A DNA stretch of 64,000 nucleotides, from positions 558,001 to 622,000 of the forward strand of contig CACVBU010000046.1 in assembly GCA_902728285.1 (NCBI GenBank), read 5' to 3'. The notes beneath the pieces were generated by a model. The model was given only the letters and a program-made list of their open reading frames with translations. It ran no database searches and had not been told where the DNA came from. Of the stretch, positions 61,301-64,000 are shown one piece after another (position 1 is the stretch's first letter; each line of letters opens with the position of its first letter). Origin of the DNA: Clytia hemisphaerica (Eukaryota > Cnidaria > Hydrozoa > Leptothecata > Clytiidae). Made by a program: the position numbers and the translations under genes.

Positions 61301-63139
61301 TCTCTATATCAACTCAACTCTTGAGAATTTGAATTGTCATGGGATAAATGATCAATTATCATGGGATGATTGATCAATTATCACATGCCAGTTTTGAATT
61401 CTTACAACTGGCGTTTGAAAATTTGAGCTCATTCTTTGAGTTGAGTTGATATAGAGAGTATTTGACGTGTAAATACTGAAGTTTTTTAGCAAGCAGTTTT
61501 ACTGTTTTTAACTTTTATCTTTATTTATTTTTTAGACCTGATGATGATACGAAAGTATCGAAATATATTGTCAAGTAAAATAAAAATAAAATGAAGTTAC
61601 ATCGTTGATATTTCACTTCTGATATCTCTTCATTTAATCAATTGATATTTTTCGGTCAGAACAGAAGAATAGTCAGATAGTAAACTGTCTAAAAGAAATG
61701 CCCTCTTTTGACGTCAATGCAATGGCTTTTTTCAATCTTTTTAAAGCAAAAAAACATTAAAACTGCCAACTTTCCGTCGATATTTTTCTACTAGAAATGG
61801 TAAATGTAAGGCAGGGCAGAACGTTGCAGCCTCTACATTAGGTCTAGATATATTAAGGTATATTAAGAGGATAAATAGGATTTCTTTTTGTTCATTTTCA
61901 TTTAATTCTTTGTATTCTTTTTCCGCCTACCAAAATTTTTGATTTTAAACTTTGACGACTTTCTTAGTTTTTCTACACTCGGATTTGTATATAATTTTGT
62001 CTCAAAACAAATAAGATTGTAATGAATTGAATGTATATAATTTTGATTAAGCAAATAAAATTAAAAAGGAAAAACGAACGATGTCACAACTATTGAAATC
62101 CCAAAGTGGCAGGAGAAATTCCGTTTTTCCCCAATGTCCATTTTGTAGCAGTTGTACAAACTCTCCCCAGGCCCAAAAATCAAAAATTCCAACCTAATCC
62201 GATCACCTTAATCTTAATTGTCAAGTCTGCAGGCTGCCCGAAAATTATTTTGTAACAGACAGACAGAGATACAAAGATATTCTCTGAAGTTGAGAAGAAA
62301 GAAAAGGAAATCTTCCTTCCCGACGTTACTGAAGCAGTTCTAATGTTCGAGTCCAAACAATGAACCACTCCCCGAGGAAATCACCAATGTGTGAAATATT
62401 ATTCCCAGGCCCCAAAACCTTTGAAAAAACGAACCTCATCGCCGAATCGCACTATTTTGGAACTCTCCAACCTGCTCCCAAAGTTTGTATGTCACACAGA
62501 CAATCGCAGATTCCAGCTCAACCAAAAAGTTGGGAAATGAAATTAAAAGATAAATATAAGCGAATCTTACCTTCCAACGTTACGGAAGCAGTCCAAACGT
62601 TCAAGCCCGTTCCGCCCTGGTCTTGGCGAGTAATATCCAGGCTTCCCAGGTTGATAAAAGAGCGGTGAGTTGTCCAAAAAGTCATCATCACTTTCCAGGG
62701 TGGTTTTGGATGAAGAAGCCTCACCGCCCGCCGTATTACTTGAAGAGAGAGGCGTGGAAATGGGCGTCGTCGAGTTCTTGTTACTGCTAGTTGACGTTTG
62801 AGAGCTGAAAAGAAAGAAAAAACGTTGACCCTTTCAAATCTATTTTTTCAGAGGTATTATAAATGCTTTTCGAAATGACTTCAAACGACCGTCCCTTTTT
62901 TTCTACAATAGAAAACAATAAATATTGTCGGCATCGATGATAGGTTACGGGCTATAAAAACAATTGAAAAGATCAATCAGCTTTTCGTTGACAATTTTAT
63001 CCTAGTACCTTGGTTGGCCCGTGATGAGTTCAGCCGCTTCATTGACTTTGTCTTTGAAGGCAGAATCGCGACTTAACAGATAGATGATTTGTGTGGGGGT
63101 CATCTCCAACAGCATCCCAGTGATCTTACCCACATTCTC
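43315..63139 (-). CDS. UBR5: E3 ubiquitin ligase UBR5, C-terminal part (MLLE + HECT)
   Basis: Eight exons are in phase: 63139-63009, 62804-62571, 48076-47992, 47246-47102, 46887-46763, 45142-44995, 44463-44378 and 43527-43315. They encode the last 388 residues; the N-terminal bulk lies beyond the right edge. The first exon holds the MLLE/PABC peptide-binding domain ([20 protein letters not shown]). After a Ser/Thr-rich linker come [15 protein letters not shown] and CFRNVGR, then the HECT domain. The catalytic cysteine is in [10 protein letters not shown] (codon 43413-43411). The protein ends FGFV, as UBR5 does. HECT ligases accept ubiquitin on this Cys and pass it to substrate. The 14,494-bp intron (48077-62570) holds two genes on the opposite strand. 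Two donors lie within about 15 bp of transposable-element ends or satellite. Confidence 0.95.
43957..44115. mobile_element. 159-bp foldback in the last UBR5 intron
   Basis: AATTCCAAAACCCCTCTTTA and GATATGAATAATAG on the left pair with CTATTATTCATATC and TAAAGAGGGGTTTTGGAATT on the right. Confidence 0.8.
44571..44859. mobile_element. MITE with TACCTTAAAGGAAGAAATTT ends
   Basis: A 20-bp inverted terminus is perfect at both ends, and GGCGGA/TCCGCC blocks pair inside. The poly-A tract near 44695-44714 is internal. It lies in a UBR5 intron. Confidence 0.8.
45329..46718. mobile_element. ~1.4-kb GGACCTACC-ended element with internal repeats
   Basis: The short inverted ends are GGACCTACC and GGTAGGTCC. 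The interior has several direct copies of a unit containing GGCCCAAATTTGCCCC, AAAAATCGGGCTCC and GGAAAAACTAATGAAGCAA. Short open frames inside are fragments of those repeats. A similar but diverged copy is at 55624-56665 and a left end at 63770. It fills most of the UBR5 intron 45143-46762 and is followed by a GACA microsatellite (46730-46751) that runs to about 12 bp from an exon. Confidence 0.7.
46730..46751. repeat. GACA microsatellite next to a UBR5 splice donor
   Basis: GGACAGACAGACAGACAGAC lies about 12-15 bp from the donor of the UBR5 exon that ends at 46763. On the gene strand it reads as GTCT repeats in the start of the intron. Confidence 0.8.
47804..47978. mobile_element. CGCGAAA-type MITE remnant beside a UBR5 exon
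   Basis: GGAAGAAATTTTTCGCGAAA and AATTAAATTCCGCG on the left pair with AATTAAATTCTACGAAAATT and TTTCGCGAAAATTTCTT on the right. The right end is about 14 bp from the exon boundary at 47992. A similar half-element lies at about 51115-51170. Confidence 0.6.
48922..51515 (+). CDS. Secreted PAN/apple + fibrinogen-domain protein 1
   Basis: Three exons (48922-49369, 50663-50910, 51237-51515) join in phase to 324 residues. Residues 1-22 are a signal peptide. Residues 23-93 resemble a PAN/apple domain with Cys50, Cys54, Cys60 and Cys74. The fibrinogen C-terminal domain runs from about 103 to the end: DCVDWFNLG and VYCHM at the front, [13 protein letters not shown] at 138-150, [14 protein letters not shown] in exon 2, then the calcium-site region [14 protein letters not shown] (249-262) and WWHERCH (268-274) of the acetyl-binding pocket. 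Such proteins (ficolin and tachylectin-like) bind acetylated sugars in invertebrate innate defence or cell adhesion; the ligand here is unknown. AATAAA signals follow at 51589 and 51597. It lies within a UBR5 intron on the opposite strand. Confidence 0.93.
49737..50308. mobile_element. ~570-bp MITE in intron 1 of fibrinogen gene 1
   Basis: GGGGCACGCAGTTACTACAA on the left is inverted at the right end (TTGTAGTAACTGCGTGCCCC), with G/C-runs at the extreme ends. Subterminal AAAACAGTTACTAC and GTAGTAACTG blocks recur inside. It explains most of the 1,293-bp intron; the paralogue's first intron has no such element. Confidence 0.85.
51589..51602 (+). terminator. Polyadenylation signals of fibrinogen gene 1
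   Basis: Two AATAAA hexamers (51589-51594 and 51597-51602) lie 74-88 bp downstream of the stop codon. Confidence 0.6.
51673..51937. mobile_element. MITE with TGGGCTCTTCCAGAAAAAAT ends
   Basis: The left end and the inverse ATTTTTTCTGGAAGAGTCCA at the right pair over about 35 bp, continuing into GTTCATAGGGGG / CCCCCATGAAC. The interior repeats TACCCCTGGACATT. It starts about 70 bp after the polyadenylation signals of fibrinogen gene 1. Confidence 0.85.
52626..52782. mobile_element. Second TTTTATACGGAAGCAC-family MITE
   Basis: ATTCATGATATTCATGATGT with AATCTTTTATACGGAAGCAC on the left pairs with GTGCTTCCGTATAAAAGATT on the right. The ends match the element in the oxidase intron (25777-25934); the centre, with AACTAGTGG palindromes, is unrelated. 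Confidence 0.85.
54120..54486 (+). mobile_element. 367-bp hammerhead-bearing insertion (Penelope-like tail or retrozyme-like)
   Basis: CTATTTCAATC stands directly on both sides (54109-54119, 54487-54497), a perfect 11-bp duplication. Near the 3' end is a hammerhead ribozyme core (54438-54466). Penelope-like elements and retrozymes carry such ribozymes and make variable TSDs. A Penelope-like endonuclease fragment elsewhere in the window (31751-32126) shows that the family is present. No coding part is recognised in these 367 bp. Confidence 0.75.
54428..54480 (+). ncRNA. Type I hammerhead ribozyme candidate
   Basis: CTGACGA (54438-54444) is followed by a 4-bp stem GTCC/GGAC with loop TAATAA (54445-54458), then GAAA (54459-54462) and a GTA cleavage triplet (54464-54466). 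All core bases fit the hammerhead consensus CUGANGA..GAAA with a G-C pair closing stem II. Stem III would be only about 2 bp, as in Penelope-type ribozymes that act as dimers. Stem I (GCAGAT against ATGCTGC) pairs with a bulge and the junction is not perfect, so this copy may be slow or inactive. Confidence 0.65.
55237..55378. mobile_element. MITE with AAAGTCCATTCGCTTTAAG ends
   Basis: This is the second copy of the family at 14474-14609; the inverted ends are AAAGTCCATTCGCTTTAAG and its inverse ending at 55378. The right half holds an extra palindrome around CTACCATGTAGAAACCACATG. Confidence 0.85.
55624..56665. mobile_element. Second GGACCTACC-type element
   Basis: It starts AACCTACC and ends GGTAGGTCC (56657-56665), preceded by a GGAC/GACA microsatellite (about 56606-56630). 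Its last 250 bp (GGCCCAAATTTGCCCCCAA, AATCGGGCTCCGTCAC, AATGAGCCAATC) match the right part of the element at 45329-46718. The left part is more diverged. Confidence 0.6.
57566..57640 (+). mobile_element. Left end of a pogo-like element
   Basis: A TA is followed by CAGTCAACTATCTCTCTTTA and several ATTCGAA repeats, the same end design as the complete MITE at 14156-14329. No matching right end was found nearby. Confidence 0.5.
58150..59925 (+). CDS. Secreted PAN/apple + fibrinogen-domain protein 2
   Basis: Three exons (58150-58603, 59162-59409, 59647-59925) join in phase to 326 residues. The domain order matches its upstream paralogue (48922-51515): signal peptide 1-21, PAN-like domain with its Cys set, then a fibrinogen domain from about residue 105, with [13 protein letters not shown] at 140-152, FSTFDHDRD at the calcium site and WWHAWCH in the binding pocket. 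Exons 2 and 3 are exactly as long as in gene 1 (248 and 279 bp). Exon 2 is nearly identical between the two, exon 3 much less so. The second intron is 237 bp, a multiple of three, with no in-frame stop. The start is the first ATG; an upstream TTG is not used. An ATTAAA is at 59954. Confidence 0.92.
60005..60145 (+). pseudogene. Fragments of a third fibrinogen-domain exon 3
   Basis: AATAATTTGCTAATGGTACGAC...CATTG resembles the end of exon 3 of both genes (AAC/AGTAGTTTGTTAATGGTACGAC). After it, GTGTCTCAAGCTGATAGTATTATTCGG with GATTGGGGAGAGCATCGTGA resembles the preceding part (GTGTCACCC..GGTATTATCTGG, GATTGGAGAGGACACGGTGA). The two pieces are in reversed order and full of changes, so this is a decayed, rearranged relic. 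Confidence 0.55.
60315..61626. mobile_element. Foldback element interrupted by a LINE-derived insertion
   Basis: The outer arms are 60315-60400 and, inverted, about 61537-61626 (GATATCAGAAGTGAAATATC). The inner arms are 61221-61320 and 61438-61536, about 100 bp and nearly perfect, with a loop holding two ATGATCAATTATCA repeats. Removing 60401-61212 rebuilds one continuous palindrome of about 500 bp with arms near 190 bp. Confidence 0.85.
60411..61105 (+). pseudogene. LINE ORF1-type protein remnant (one frameshift), ORF1-only insertion
   Basis: The first part has a coiled-coil-like start ([20 protein letters not shown]) and then [11 protein letters not shown]. After a one-base frame change near 60745 the protein continues [55 protein letters not shown] and [14 protein letters not shown], which is the usual order of the RRM-like and C-terminal parts of LINE ORF1 proteins in invertebrates. 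The insertion is 60401-61212, flanked by ATCATCAG (60393-60400 and 61213-61220), and ends in TACATACATAC. No reverse transcriptase is present. Confidence 0.75.
62150..62357. repeat. Diverged tandem duplicate of a UBR5 exon end and its intron
   Basis: The block 62150-62357 resembles 62385-62600 in the same orientation: CCCAGGCCCAAAA, CAGACAGA near the middle and, at the end, CGTTACTGAAGCAGTTCTAA against CGTTACGGAAGCAGTCCAAA. The latter is coding sequence of UBR5 exon 62804-62571 (DCFRNVGR). In the copy the donor reads GGAAGGAAG rather than GGAAGGTAAG, so it is a dead exon fragment. Confidence 0.6.
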
Positions 63140-63147
63140 CTAAAAAA

Positions 63148-63206
63148 GAAGCAATTTTTTTTTAGGTTATTGAAGTTGAAAAAGAAGCAACTTTTTTTTA
63201 GGTTAT
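63148..63206. repeat. 28-bp tandem duplication at a UBR5 splice acceptor
   Basis: A unit ending TTTTTAGGTTATTGAAGTTG occurs twice in tandem. It lies 9 bp upstream of the acceptor of exon 63139-63009 on the gene strand and so duplicates its pyrimidine-rich zone. Confidence 0.75.
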
Positions 63207-63769
63207 TGAAGTTGAAAGTTCGATAATTCAAGTCAGCATAGTTTAAATCGACCATTCCATAAAGTAGTAAGAAAAACAACAAGTTTTATCTTATTTTCAG
63301 CAAAAGCTTTTCGGTAAAACTTTAAAATTATGATTTATAGGGAGCATCGATCGTCAGGGGCATAAAACCCCAACCTCTCAAAACTTTAAACCCTTTAAAA
63401 CTTCTCCCAATTCTCGCTAATGCGTTGGGGAAGCTTTTAAAAGGTGACTTGAAAGGTATTGAGAGCACTGACCTTTATATATCCCTGAACCAAGTTTCTC
63501 AATCCTGGCCAACCAAAAATCTTTGATCGGAGTTTTTTGAAATTGTTACCCTAATGGCGCCACTACTCAATATCGGTGAAAATTCATCGAGAGCGCTAAG
63601 ATCTACTTTTCCTCGAATACTTTCACTCTCGCAACATGACCATCCCACTTTTTTGCAGATAACGCCATACTTTACTATTTTAAGCCATAAAAACTATTAT
63701 TCTCCTCAATTAGATAACGTTTTAAGGTGTTTTGAGGGTGTAAAAAGTGAAACAAGCTAGATGCTGAAT

Positions 63770-64000
63770 GGACCTACCTGATGATGAAAATTAGATAGCA
63801 ATGCGAGGAGAAGAATGAAAAAAATCAGTCAGAAAATATAGCGTTTAGCGAAAATGCATAACGCAATAAATTCATCATTGATTGTTGATGGGGGGAGAGG
63901 GAAGGGTTGTAGGGAAAAAATAAATAGAAAGTTCTGGTCGCAAAAATCAGTTTTATTGACAATTGAATCATGCTTGATGGTAAGGAAAAAATCCAATGAA
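63770..64000 (+). mobile_element. Left end of a GGACCTACC element running off the window
   Basis: AAGCTAGATGCTGAATGGAC-CTACCTGATGATGAAAATTAGAT closely matches the left end of the element at 45329 (with GATCAAAATCAGATAAAAAT). The right end is not in the window. Confidence 0.45.

Noticed and set aside
61536-61575. CTGATGATGATACGAAAGTATCGAAA as a second hammerhead
   Set aside because: The stem GATAC/GTATC would leave an extra base after CTGATGA, and the other arm (60375-60400) lacks the core altogether. I keep only the 54438 motif as a real candidate.

Overview
This is an AT-rich piece of an intron-rich animal genome. It has long, gene-poor introns and many small transposable elements. The five protein genes I could rebuild exon by exon, with splice phases that agree, are a stomatin-like protein with an SCP2 tail (STOML1/UNC-24 type), a doublecortin plus EMAP/WD40 protein (DCX-EMAP type), a membrane-anchored multicopper oxidase, the 3' part of the HECT ubiquitin ligase UBR5, and two tandem PAN-plus-fibrinogen-domain lectin-like proteins. 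This gene set with Penelope-like, CR1/jockey-like, piggyBac-like and pogo-like elements suggests a marine invertebrate. A cnidarian is my best guess, at low confidence; a tunicate or another invertebrate is not excluded.

Layout: 1-2935 holds repeats and foldbacks only. 2936-8440 (+) is a complete eight-exon STOML1-type gene. 8441-13588 is intergenic and includes a 45-bp tandem array. 13589-33133 (-) is the DCX-EMAP gene, with a second candidate 5' coding exon at 38605-38796; the multicopper oxidase (24463-27260, +) lies wholly inside its second intron on the opposite strand. About 30-42 kb carries two equal-length piggyBac-like copies in inverted orientation, a Penelope-like GIY-YIG fragment, a foldback with GCGTGGGT repeats and a 5'-truncated LINE. 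43315-63139 (-) is the C-terminal part of UBR5 (MLLE and HECT domains), running off the right edge. Its 14.5-kb intron holds both fibrinogen-domain genes on the + strand, a transposase relic split by a hammerhead-bearing insertion, and an ORF1-only LINE insertion inside a palindrome.

The genes do not form a pathway. What they share is architecture: twice, a secreted or membrane protein gene on + sits in a large intron of a conserved intracellular gene on -. Insertions are often nested, so their order can be read from target-site duplications: a GC-rich element split a 3-copy repeat (5-bp TSD), a Penelope-like tail split a transposase gene (11-bp TSD), and a LINE derivative split a foldback (8-bp TSD). 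No tRNA, rRNA or CRISPR array was recognised.
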